Assembly (NCBI GenBank): GCA_029776735.1
Contig: JAKOUL010000103.1
Span: forward strand, 1 to 12,618
From: Dictyoglomota bacterium
GTDB lineage: Bacteria > Dictyoglomota > Dictyoglomia > Dictyoglomales > Dictyoglomaceae
DNA length: 12,618 nt
Direction: 5' to 3'
The notes below the pieces were generated by a model that worked only from the letters and a program-made list of their open reading frames with translations, was not told the DNA's origin and made no database searches. Shown piece by piece: positions 1 to 6,630 of this stretch (position 1 is its first letter; the number at the start of each line of letters is the position of its first letter). Made by a program: the position numbers and the translations under genes.

Positions 1-539
1 GAAAGTACATAAGAAGATCTACCACTTCCATCTCCAACTAAATACATCTCCTTAGGAATAGGGTAATAAAGAGGATAAACATAGGTTTTAGCATCTATTT
101 TATAATTCTTATCCCAAAAGAATAATCCTAAAACTCCCGAATATCTTACTTTCAATTTATTTATAGAAAAGACACCTCTTTTTTCAAACCTGTAAGGGAT
201 AGAGATCTCTTTATTTTCCTTTCCCTTTAATCCCATCAAAGGGATCTTTTCTTTATTTAAAATGATATATATTTGCCCCTTAGGAAGTCTGCTTTTATTT
301 TCTGCTCGGATATTTATATGATCTTCTTCACCTTCCATAACTAAAAAAGGTGTCTTAACAGAAAATATTAAGGAAATAGGTTGGATTAGAACTTCAAGAA
401 GATTTAAGAAGAAAAGTCCTAATATAAAAGATGCCATTAAAAGTATAGGGGCAGAACTTACATTTATACCTATTAATACAACAGTAAAATCCCCCACGAA
501 AAGGAGAAAACCTAAAGGAGTAAAGAAAAAAATATTCAC
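1..539 (-). CDS. DUF58 domain protein, N-terminal part (3' end outside window)
   Basis: The frame starts at a GTG at 537-539 that overlaps the TGA stop of the upstream MoxR gene (GTGA arrangement), and stays open for about 179 codons to the window edge. The first 60 residues hold two hydrophobic segments (MNIFFFTPLGFLLF..., then SAPILLMASFILGLFFLN). They are followed by a beta-rich stretch with KRGVFSI near residue 120 and a VYPLYYPIP segment near 155. This two-helix anchor followed by a beta domain with KRGxF and a VYP strand is typical of DUF58 proteins (often annotated as having a von Willebrand factor A-like part). They are usually encoded next to MoxR ATPases, as here. The family is thought to work with MoxR in assembling or activating extracytoplasmic or metal-containing complexes, but the substrate is unknown here. 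The characteristic DUF58 core lies beyond the edge and cannot be checked. Translational coupling to MoxR is inferred from the overlap. Confidence 0.82.
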   Translation of the reverse strand, partial: MNIFFFTPLGFLLFVGDFTVVLIGINVSSAPILLMASFILGLFFLNLLEVLIQPISLIFSVKTPFLVMEGEEDHINIRAENKSRLPKGQIYIILNKEKIPLMGLKGKENKEISIPYRFEKRGVFSINKLKVRYSGVLGLFFWDKNYKIDAKTYVYPLYYPIPKEMYLVGDGSGRSSYVL

Positions 540-1498
540 GGTATCCTAACCCTAGGAATTTTTACCTTCTTTAATCCTTCTTTTAGAAGTTCCTCTCTCA
601 CAGATCTACTGGTGCCTTCACCTTCTTTTGGTATTACCCTATGGACAAGAATGGGTACAATCACTTTAATCACATCCTCTGGAATCACATAATCTCTTCC
701 CTCAGAAATAGCAGAACCTTGTGCTCCTCTCATAAGACATATGGATGCCCTGGGACCTGCACCCAAAGAAAAACTTGGATCATCTCTGGTAGCATTTGTT
801 AAATTTACAATGTAATTAAGAATATCCTCATGAATAAATATATTTTTTACCTCTTCTTGGGCAGAAAGAAGATCTTCTCTTGTCCAGACAGGCTTTATCT
901 TCTCTAAGGGATGAATAACTCTCTGAGATTCAAGCATTTGTACCTCTTGTTCTGCTGGAAGATATCCCATGGAAAGAGAGATAAAAAATCTATCCAGTTG
1001 AGATTCAGGTAATGGATAAGTACCAAAGTGCTCCCTTGGATTCTGAGTTGCAATTACCATAAATGGGTTAGGAAGAGGATAAAAGGTACCATCAACAGTA
1101 ACTCCACCCTCATCCATAGCCTCTAAAAGCCCTGCTTGAGTACGTGGTGATGTTCTATTTATCTCATCAGCAAGAAGAATATTCGTAAATACAGGTCCAG
1201 GCTTAAATTCAAACTCTAAGGTCTTTGCATTTAAAACATTTACACCCAAAATATCTGATGGCATAGTATCAGGAGTAAATTGAATTCTCTTAAATTGAAG
1301 TGCAATACTCTCTGCTAAAGCCTTCACAAGCACAGTTTTTCCAACTCCTGGAACATCTTCAAGAAGTACATTTCCCTTACTTAAAAGAGCGATAATCACA
1401 TAATCAATAACATCGTCCTTTCCTATGATCACCTTCCTAATATTTTCTTTTAATAGTTTGATCTTTTCTGTTACTTCCCTCAGCGATATACTTTGCAT
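536..1498 (-). CDS. MoxR family AAA+ ATPase
   Basis: This 320-residue protein has the full MoxR layout. Walker A is EDVPGVGKT at 47-55, Walker B is ILLADEINR at 107-115, and sensor 1 is VIATQNP at 148-154. The MoxR-specific stretch ending YPLPESQLDRF lies at 161-171, and a C-terminal lid carries a sensor-2-like GAGPRAS near 247. Members are cytoplasmic hexameric ATPases that act as chaperones, typically with DUF58/VWA partners, to mature or insert cofactors into client complexes. The client here is not known. The ATG at 1496-1498 is preceded by AAAGGA about 10 nt upstream. The gene begins 4 nt after the small membrane protein and overlaps the DUF58 start by 3 nt, so all are probably cotranscribed from the sigma-factor promoter. 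All catalytic motifs are intact, so activity is expected. The family call is firm; any specific function is not. Confidence 0.95.
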   Translation of the reverse strand: MQSISLREVTEKIKLLKENIRKVIIGKDDVIDYVIIALLSKGNVLLEDVPGVGKTVLVKALAESIALQFKRIQFTPDTMPSDILGVNVLNAKTLEFEFKPGPVFTNILLADEINRTSPRTQAGLLEAMDEGGVTVDGTFYPLPNPFMVIATQNPREHFGTYPLPESQLDRFFISLSMGYLPAEQEVQMLESQRVIHPLEKIKPVWTREDLLSAQEEVKNIFIHEDILNYIVNLTNATRDDPSFSLGAGPRASICLMRGAQGSAISEGRDYVIPEDVIKVIVPILVHRVIPKEGEGTSRSVREELLKEGLKKVKIPRVRIP

Positions 1499-1502
1499 AA
1501 TT

Positions 1503-1694
1503 CTATTTTCCTTTCATATTTTTTATCATATGTCTCACAATATATATTATCCCACCTACAGTTACTGCAAAATCAAATATATTTAGGTAAAACTCAAAAG
1601 GGAAAAATTTTTGAGAAAAATAATTAATAAATACAATTATCTCTAAAACAAGTCCCATAAAGAGAATTACTAAAATACCTCTATAAAGTTCCAT
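1503..1694 (-). CDS. small two-helix membrane protein, function unknown
   Basis: I do not recognise a named family. The product is 63 residues beginning MELYRGILVILF. It has one hydrophobic helix at about 6-22 and a second at about 37-56, and it ends in a basic tail (RHMIKNMKGK), which suggests a cytoplasmic C terminus. I chose the ATG at 1692-1694 because a GGAGG lies 6 nt upstream. An upstream ATG at 1719-1721 would add nine residues (MLVMLWRLK) but reads through that Shine-Dalgarno, and its own GAGG is 10 nt away; it remains possible and would leave only 12 nt after the sigma gene. The gene lies 4 nt upstream of the MoxR gene, in line with the sigma factor. It might be a membrane partner of either, for instance an anchor or an anti-sigma-like sensor, but no sequence motif supports this. 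Confidence 0.7.
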   Translation of the reverse strand: MELYRGILVILFMGLVLEIIVFINYFSQKFFPFEFYLNIFDFAVTVGGIIYIVRHMIKNMKGK

Positions 1695-1733
1695 TTTTAA
1701 CCTCCATAACATTACTAACATTATTATTTTACC

Positions 1734-2183
1734 TCAAAATTTTAGTTTCTCCACTGCTCTTTTTTTATAAACTCTAACGCTACTCCTTGAAATCTTCAAA
1801 AAAGATGCGGTTTCTCTCTCACTCAAGTTTGAATAAAAAAGTAACATTAAAATTTCCTTCTCCCTTGGAGAAAGGCTTGAAAAATCAATCTCTCTTTTTT
1901 CTTCAGGAAAGATTTCTACTTCTAAATTTATATCTTCTATATCTTCTAAACTTTCTTCCTTTTGTACTAACTTATCTCTTACTCTTATCAAAGCATAATA
2001 AAGAGATTTTTTAAGATAGGCAGAGAGGTTCCCACGAGAAGGATCATATTTCTTGAGAAGTTCCCATAAAGCAAGCTCTCCTTCTTGTTTGAAATCTTCA
2101 AAATCTATATATGGACGGTATAGCAAACCAAGATATTTATAAAGTAGAGGCTTATATGCTAAGTACCATATCTCTATCTCCAT
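1734..2183 (-). CDS. small sigma-70 family RNA polymerase sigma factor
   Basis: The protein has 149 residues and two sigma-like parts. The N-terminal part (about 11-70) carries DFEDFKQEGELALWELLKKYDPSRGNL-type sequence, which matches the region 2 core (compare the DLxQEGxxGLxxAxxKYDP motif of sigma factors). The C-terminal part (103-147) is SLSPREKEILMLL followed by a helix-turn-helix ERETASFLKISRSSVRVYKKRAVEKL, typical of region 4. An acidic linker (KEESLEDIEDINLEVE) lies between. There is no region 1.1 or 3, so it is ECF-sized and probably an alternative factor rather than the housekeeping one. The ATG at 2181-2183 has GGAGGAAGG upstream with good spacing. It is the first gene of an apparent operon with the small membrane protein, MoxR and DUF58 genes, so it may direct their expression, although its own promoter looks sigma-A-like. 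No anti-sigma gene is recognisable nearby. Confidence 0.88.
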   Translation of the reverse strand: MEIEIWYLAYKPLLYKYLGLLYRPYIDFEDFKQEGELALWELLKKYDPSRGNLSAYLKKSLYYALIRVRDKLVQKEESLEDIEDINLEVEIFPEEKREIDFSSLSPREKEILMLLFYSNLSERETASFLKISRSSVRVYKKRAVEKLKF

Positions 2184-2211
2184 ATTCCTTCCTCCCTCAA
2201 ATTTTACTTAT

Positions 2212-2240
2212 ATTATATTTACTTATAGTAAAATTTACAA
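2212..2240 (-). promoter_or_regulatory. sigma-A type promoter of the sigma/MoxR operon
   Basis: Read on the minus strand there is TTGTAA (plus coordinates 2235-2240), a 17-base spacer and a perfect TATAAT (2212-2217). Transcription would start near 2205, about 20 nt upstream of the sigma-factor ATG. The -35 box matches TTGACA at four positions. The position, spacing and perfect -10 make it convincing in spite of the AT-rich background. Confidence 0.65.
2218..2232. promoter_or_regulatory. palindrome in promoter spacer, possible operator
   Basis: TTTACTTATAGTAAA consists of two 6-base arms around a 3-base centre. It starts directly beside the minus-strand -10 box and occupies nearly all of the 17-base spacer of the sigma-operon promoter. 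Its first ten bases (TTTACTTATA) are repeated at 2203-2212, one and a half helical turns away. This is where a repressor or a MerR-type activator would bind. The protein is unknown, and AT-rich DNA gives some such palindromes by chance. Confidence 0.4.
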
Positions 2241-2251
2241 GCATATTTTTG

Positions 2252-2288
2252 ACTATTAGTAAAGAGAAATAATTATATAACTATTAGT
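2252..2288. repeat. two direct copies of ACTATTAGT
   Basis: ACTATTAGT occurs at 2252-2260 and again at 2280-2288, 28 bases apart. Each copy is itself symmetric (ACTA-T-TAGT). The second ends on the T of the TG element of the dcd extended -10 promoter. Placement between two divergent promoters suggests a regulator site, but no binding protein can be named. Confidence 0.4.
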
Positions 2289-2296
2289 GATATAAT
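2288..2296 (+). promoter_or_regulatory. extended -10 promoter of dcd operon
   Basis: TGATATAAT is a perfect extended -10 element (TG, one base, TATAAT). The start would be near 2303, giving a leader of about 27 nt before the TTG start codon and leaving the Shine-Dalgarno inside the transcript. No good -35 box stands at the right distance, which is normal for extended -10 promoters. Confidence 0.6.
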
Positions 2297-2329
2297 TATT
2301 TGAAAAGTGAAGGAAGGGAGGGCATAAAT

Positions 2330-2911
2330 TTGATACTTAGCGACAGGGATATTAAAAGCTATATACAAGAAGGGAAATTAATCATAGACCCTATAGATAA
2401 TCCTAAAAGCCAAATTCAACCATCATCAATAGATCTAAGGCTAGGAAATACTTTTTTACATTTTAAAGTAGAGGGAAGAGCTTTTATAGATCCTACTAAA
2501 GACTCTCTCCAAGATTTAATGGGTACCATAGAAGTAGAAGATGGAAAACCATTTTTTTTAAGACCTGGAGAGTTTGTATTAGGTACAACTATTGAGACAA
2601 TAAAGCTACCTGAAGACTTAGTAGCAAGAGTAGATGGAAGATCAAGCCTTGGAAGATTAGGAGTTATTGTGCATGCTACTGCTGGTTATGTGGATCCAGG
2701 GTTTTGTGGACAGATAACTCTTGAGCTTTCTAATATAAATCATGTGCCCATTGCCTTATATCCTGGAATGAGAATATGTCAAATATCCTTTTACACCCTG
2801 ACATCTCCCGCAGAAACCCCTTACTACAAAAAAGAGGGAAGCAAATATCAGAATCAAAAAGGACCCACAGCAAGTAAGCTTGATATAGATTTTTGTAAAA
2901 AGGAGGAATAA
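2330..2911 (+). CDS. dcd: dCTP deaminase, probably dUMP-forming (bifunctional)
   Basis: This 193-residue enzyme deaminates dCTP for thymidylate synthesis. It begins MILSDRDIKSYI, the usual Dcd N terminus, from a TTG at 2330-2332 with GGGAGGG 7 nt upstream. An in-frame TTG at 2300 would translate through that Shine-Dalgarno and add ten residues, so I rejected it. The core has QPSSIDLRLG (30-39), GRSSLGRLG (103-111), HATAGYVDPGFCGQITLELSN (from 115), with E132 as the expected catalytic Glu, and the C-terminal GSKYQNQKGPT lid (170-180). The TAG(Y/F)-x-DPGF form and this tail are those of the bifunctional dCTP deaminase:dUTPase of mycobacteria and archaea. The E. coli monofunctional enzyme has TAHRIDPGW. 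It therefore probably yields dUMP directly, without releasing dUTP. It leads a run with the DUF4380 gene and zwf. Confidence 0.95.
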   Translation: MILSDRDIKSYIQEGKLIIDPIDNPKSQIQPSSIDLRLGNTFLHFKVEGRAFIDPTKDSLQDLMGTIEVEDGKPFFLRPGEFVLGTTIETIKLPEDLVARVDGRSSLGRLGVIVHATAGYVDPGFCGQITLELSNINHVPIALYPGMRICQISFYTLTSPAETPYYKKEGSKYQNQKGPTASKLDIDFCKKEE

Positions 2912-2915
2912 GAAA

Positions 2916-3785
2916 ATGGAGTGGGAAAAAGTATCTTTTGGAAAGAGACAACTTTGCTATGAGATTAGAAACAAAACTCAAAAAATGGTAGTTTCAGCAG
3001 ATGTAGGACCAAGAATATTATTCTTTGGGTTTAAAGATGGAGAGAATGTACTTTTCCATGATCCAGAGGAGACTTTATCCATAGGAGAATGGAAATTTTA
3101 TGGGGGACATCGTTTCTGGATCTCTCCTGAGTCTAAAAACACATATAATCCTGATAGTGTCCCTTGCAAAGTACATGAAGGGGAAAATAGTATAAGTTTC
3201 ATCTCTTTTGATCCTATTACAGAGCTTGAGAAAACCATAACTATAATGGAAAAAGGAGAAAGATTTATAGTAAGACATGCCTTAGTAAATAGAGCAAAAA
3301 CCCTCTATCCTGGAGCATTATGGGCTCTTACCTGTATTCCTCCTAAAAAAGGAGTTATATTCTTCCCTTGGGCGACAAAGGGAGATTGGAAGATGAATAA
3401 GATTGTATATTGGCAAAAATGGGGAGGAGCTAGTAGTACAAATATAACAAGCCCTCAGTATATGCCTGAAGATGATTTATTCCTTGTATATCCCACAGGA
3501 GAAGAAGGAAAGGTGGGTACCACAGGATACGAAGGATTTGTAGGTGTCACTACTAAAAACTATACCTTTATCAAAAAAATTAATTTTGTAGAAGGAGCTC
3601 TCTACCCTGATGACAACTGTGCTATTCAAGTATACACATCTTCCAATTTTTGTGAACTTGAAACCTTAAGTCCTATGACTACTTTTATACCTAATTCAGA
3701 GGTTATACATGATGAAGAATGGATTCTTATTCCACACTCTGTAGATCCAAAGAAAGGAGAAGAAGTAAGGAAACTTTTGAGGTGA
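2916..3785 (+). CDS. galactose mutarotase-like protein (DUF4380 family)
   Basis: The 289-residue protein resembles the DUF4380 group of the galactose-mutarotase-like beta-sandwich superfamily. Supporting features are VSADVGPRILFFG (26-38) with ENVLF just after, the conserved GGHRFWISPE (63-72), and a C-terminal CELETLSP...SEVIHDEEW stretch (246-269), whose glutamates could play the role of the mutarotase catalytic Glu. H65 in GGHR is the best candidate for the partner His. There is no signal peptide, so the protein is cytoplasmic. The ATG at 2916 has AGGAGG 9 nt upstream, within the end of dcd. The zwf ATG follows after 3 nt, and its GAGGTG lies over this gene's stop. Cotranscription with zwf hints at a sugar-phosphate substrate, perhaps anomers of glucose 6-phosphate, but that is inference. 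The substrate of the family is not established to my knowledge. Confidence 0.72.
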   Translation: MEWEKVSFGKRQLCYEIRNKTQKMVVSADVGPRILFFGFKDGENVLFHDPEETLSIGEWKFYGGHRFWISPESKNTYNPDSVPCKVHEGENSISFISFDPITELEKTITIMEKGERFIVRHALVNRAKTLYPGALWALTCIPPKKGVIFFPWATKGDWKMNKIVYWQKWGGASSTNITSPQYMPEDDLFLVYPTGEEGKVGTTGYEGFVGVTTKNYTFIKKINFVEGALYPDDNCAIQVYTSSNFCELETLSPMTTFIPNSEVIHDEEWILIPHSVDPKKGEEVRKLLR

Positions 3786-3788
3786 AAA

Positions 3789-5171
3789 ATGACTGAAAAG
3801 TTTGTAATAGTTATTCTTGGAGGACTGGGAGATTTAGCAAGATCTAAATTATATCCAGTCCTGTATAGTCTTTATAAGAATTTCAAGCTATTAAATTGTT
3901 CAAAAATAATAAGCACAGGGAGAAGACCAAATGTTGGACAAAATGAGTTCATAGAGATCTTAAAAAACTCTATCAACAATGATGATCCTGAATTTCTCTC
4001 CCTATTTGACTTTGTAACATTGAACTTAGATAAGCCTGAAGATTATAGAGTTCTAAAGAATGTACTCTCAAAATATAAAGAGGAGGAATTTATATTCTAT
4101 CTTGCTACTCCTCCTCTTACCTTTGAATCTACTATTAAAAATTTAGGTCTCTCCCTTAAAGAACTTCCTAATAAAAGAAAAATTGTTATTGAAAAACCTT
4201 TTGGATATGATTTAGAATCTGCAAAAGATCTAAATAATACTATTTCCGAATTTTTTAAGGAGGAAGAAATTTACAGAATAGATCATTTCCTTGGTAAAGA
4301 AACAGTACAAAATATCTTTGGATTAAGATTTTCAAATATAATCTTTGAAGGAATATGGAATAGAAATTTCATTGATCATATTCAGATTTCAGCATTAGAA
4401 GATATGGGAGTTGAAGGAAGATTAGGCTATTATGATAAAGTAGGTGCATTAAGAGATATGATACAAAATCATCTTATACAAATTCTTACTATCATAGCTA
4501 TGGAACCTCCATGCTGTATAGATGAAAAAATGGTAAGAGATGAGAAATTTAAAGTACTAAAGAGTGTAAGAGAGATATCGTATAAAGAGGTACCTATGTA
4601 TGCAGTAAGAGGACAGTATGAAGGATACTTAAGAGAAGGAAACCTTTCAAAATCATTTACAGAAACCTATGCATCTGTGAAATTCTATGTGGATAATCTA
4701 AGATGGGAAGGTGTACCTTTTTATCTAAGAACTGGGAAAAAGCTTAAAAAGAAGGAAACTTCTGTCATCATTGTGTTCAAAAAGATACCAGGATTATTCT
4801 CTAAACTTTTAGATTGTATGCCTCAAGAAGATATAATAGGTTTCAAAATCTCTCCAGAGAATAAAATTATTCTAAGTTTTCAATTGAGACCATTAGGAGG
4901 AAGCCTCTTATCTTGCCCTATACCCACATCTATGGAATGGTCCGGGCCAAATATAGAAGCTTACGAAACCCTATTTACAGATATAATTGAGGGAGATCAA
5001 ACCCTATTCATAAGGGAAGATGAGATAGAGAAATCTTGGGAGATAGTAGAGCCAATTCTTGATTTCTGGAAAGATCATCCTGAAGTTTCTATATATTCTC
5101 CAGGTTCTTATGGACCTAAAGAGGCAGAAGAGTTCATAAAGAAAGATGGAAGGGAATGGAAAAATCTCTAA
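3789..5171 (+). CDS. zwf: glucose-6-phosphate 1-dehydrogenase
   Basis: The enzyme oxidises beta-D-glucose 6-phosphate to 6-phosphogluconolactone with NAD(P)+, the entry to the oxidative pentose phosphate pathway. Its 460 residues are close to the family norm. The Rossmann motif is GGLGDLARSKL (11-21; most members have GASGDLA), and STGRRP (42-47) offers arginines that in characterised enzymes bind the NADP 2'-phosphate. EKPFG is at 135-139, the signature RIDHFLGKE at 163-171, and LRDMIQNHL near 221-229. D165/H166 and H228 match the substrate-binding and catalytic His spacing of the Leuconostoc enzyme. Later blocks YLRTGKKL (312-319) and EGDQTLFIREDEIEKSWEIVEP are also present. GAGGTG sits 4 nt upstream of the ATG. 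There is no gnd or pgl in the window, so the rest of the pathway must lie elsewhere. NADP preference is inferred. Confidence 0.97.
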   Translation: MTEKFVIVILGGLGDLARSKLYPVLYSLYKNFKLLNCSKIISTGRRPNVGQNEFIEILKNSINNDDPEFLSLFDFVTLNLDKPEDYRVLKNVLSKYKEEEFIFYLATPPLTFESTIKNLGLSLKELPNKRKIVIEKPFGYDLESAKDLNNTISEFFKEEEIYRIDHFLGKETVQNIFGLRFSNIIFEGIWNRNFIDHIQISALEDMGVEGRLGYYDKVGALRDMIQNHLIQILTIIAMEPPCCIDEKMVRDEKFKVLKSVREISYKEVPMYAVRGQYEGYLREGNLSKSFTETYASVKFYVDNLRWEGVPFYLRTGKKLKKKETSVIIVFKKIPGLFSKLLDCMPQEDIIGFKISPENKIILSFQLRPLGGSLLSCPIPTSMEWSGPNIEAYETLFTDIIEGDQTLFIREDEIEKSWEIVEPILDFWKDHPEVSIYSPGSYGPKEAEEFIKKDGREWKNL

Positions 5172-5229
5172 GGATAAATTATAAGAAGGATAAAAAATAT
5201 AACATCTCTTTTAAGGAGGGGGTGAGAGA

Positions 5230-6630
5230 ATGAAGGCAATAATTCTTGCAGGTGGAAAAGGCACAAGACTTTGGCCTCTTTCCAGGGAAAAATTTTCAAA
5301 ACAGTTTTTAAAGCTCCTCCCAGAAAAAACACTCTTAGATGCAACCTATGTAAGACTTCTTAATCTTACTGAGCCAGAAAATATTATCACCATAACAAAC
5401 CAGGATTACTTTTATTTTGTAAAAAGAATAGCAGAAAAATTCTCAAAGGTTATAAGTAAAAATTTAATATTAGAACCTACGGGAAGAAATACTGCACCTG
5501 CCATTGCTCTATCTTGTAAATACATACTTGAAAAATTGGGAGAAAAAAAGGAAGAAGAAGTATTTGTTTTTCCCTCAGACCATCTTATTGAACCTACAGA
5601 TAAATTTATAGAATATATGAATATAGGACTTTCTGCTGTAAGAAAGGGATATATCACAACCTTTGGAGTAGCACCTAAAAAACCTGAGACAGGTTATGGA
5701 TATATCAAAGTGGGAGAGGATCTTGGAGATTTTAGAAAAGTAGCAAAATTCACTGAGAAGCCAAATTTAGAATTAGCAGAAAGCTATATTAAAGATGGAT
5801 CTTATCTCTGGAATACAGGTATTTTTGCCTTTCAGATCTCCACCATAATTGAGGAATTTAAAAAATATGAGCCAAAAATATACGAGGCTCTTTTAAAACC
5901 ATATAAAGAAATGCTAAGAGCTTTTGAAAAACTTCCTTCTATATCTATTGATCATGCAGTAGTAGAAAAATCTAATAAAGTTGCCGTAGTACCTATAGAT
6001 ATAACATGGAGCGACCTTGGTTCTTGGGAATCCTTCTATGATATAAGAGAAAAGGATGAAAATGGAAATGTAATAATTGGAGATGTATATGCATTAAATA
6101 CAAAGAACTCCTTAGTCTTTAGCAATAAAAGATTAGTAGCAGCGATGGGACTTGAAGATACAATCATAGTTGAAACCGATGATGCCATTCTTATAGGGAA
6201 AAAAGGGGGTTGCCAAGAAGTCAAGAAACTTTTAGAAATTCTTGAAAAAGATAATAGAGATGAGATTATATATCATACAGAAGTATATCGTCCTTGGGGA
6301 TTTTACAAGATATTAGAGAAAAATGAAAATTATGTTATCAGAAAATTAGTAATAAACCCAAAATCTTCTCTTACTTCTCATCTTCATACATATAGGACAG
6401 AACACTGGACAGTAATAAGGGGGACTCTTGAGATAGATATAGAGGATAGAAAATATTATATATATGAAGGAGAAAGTACATTTGCACCAAAAGGGAAACC
6501 GCATCAGTTAAAGAATCCAAAGGATGATCCCCTGGAAATTATTGAAATTCAAAGTGGAAGCTATATAAAAGAGGATGACATAGAAATCTTTTCAAAAGAT
6601 GAAGAGGAATTAGAAGAAAAATTATACTAA
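5230..6630 (+). CDS. manC: mannose-1-phosphate guanylyltransferase / mannose-6-phosphate isomerase
   Basis: This two-domain, 466-residue protein makes GDP-mannose from mannose 1-phosphate and GTP, and may also interconvert fructose and mannose 6-phosphates. The nucleotidyltransferase part (1 to about 340) has LAGGKGTRLWPLSR (6-19) with K25 downstream, FPSDHLI (114-120), KFTEKP (173-178), LWNTGIF (193-199) and ITWSDLGSW (258-266). The cupin part (from about 350) starts RPWGFYKIL and has SHLHTYRTEHW (383-393), GESTFAPKGKPHQLKNP (414-430) and IEIQSGSYIKEDDI. Expected metal ligands are H384, H386, E391 and H425. Most type II isomerases have Gln at the first of these, so H384 is unusual. AAGGAGGGGGTG lies just upstream of the ATG. 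The gene follows zwf by 58 nt and is probably in the same transcript. GDP-mannose supplies mannosylated glycans or solutes. Confidence 0.95.
   Translation: MKAIILAGGKGTRLWPLSREKFSKQFLKLLPEKTLLDATYVRLLNLTEPENIITITNQDYFYFVKRIAEKFSKVISKNLILEPTGRNTAPAIALSCKYILEKLGEKKEEEVFVFPSDHLIEPTDKFIEYMNIGLSAVRKGYITTFGVAPKKPETGYGYIKVGEDLGDFRKVAKFTEKPNLELAESYIKDGSYLWNTGIFAFQISTIIEEFKKYEPKIYEALLKPYKEMLRAFEKLPSISIDHAVVEKSNKVAVVPIDITWSDLGSWESFYDIREKDENGNVIIGDVYALNTKNSLVFSNKRLVAAMGLEDTIIVETDDAILIGKKGGCQEVKKLLEILEKDNRDEIIYHTEVYRPWGFYKILEKNENYVIRKLVINPKSSLTSHLHTYRTEHWTVIRGTLEIDIEDRKYYIYEGESTFAPKGKPHQLKNPKDDPLEIIEIQSGSYIKEDDIEIFSKDEEELEEKLY

Noticed and set aside
1787..2014. Plus-strand open frame of 75 codons
   Set aside because: It is fully antisense to the sigma-factor gene and shows no family features.
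2300..2329. In-frame upstream TTG start for dcd
   Set aside because: It would translate through the GGGAGGG Shine-Dalgarno and sits at the predicted transcription start; the TTG at 2330 gives the family's MILSDRDI start.
5170..5203. Repeat AAGGATAAA (5170 and 5186) and TATAAC as a separate manC promoter
   Set aside because: No -35 or TG element fits, and purine-rich repeats are expected by chance here; manC is more simply read with zwf.
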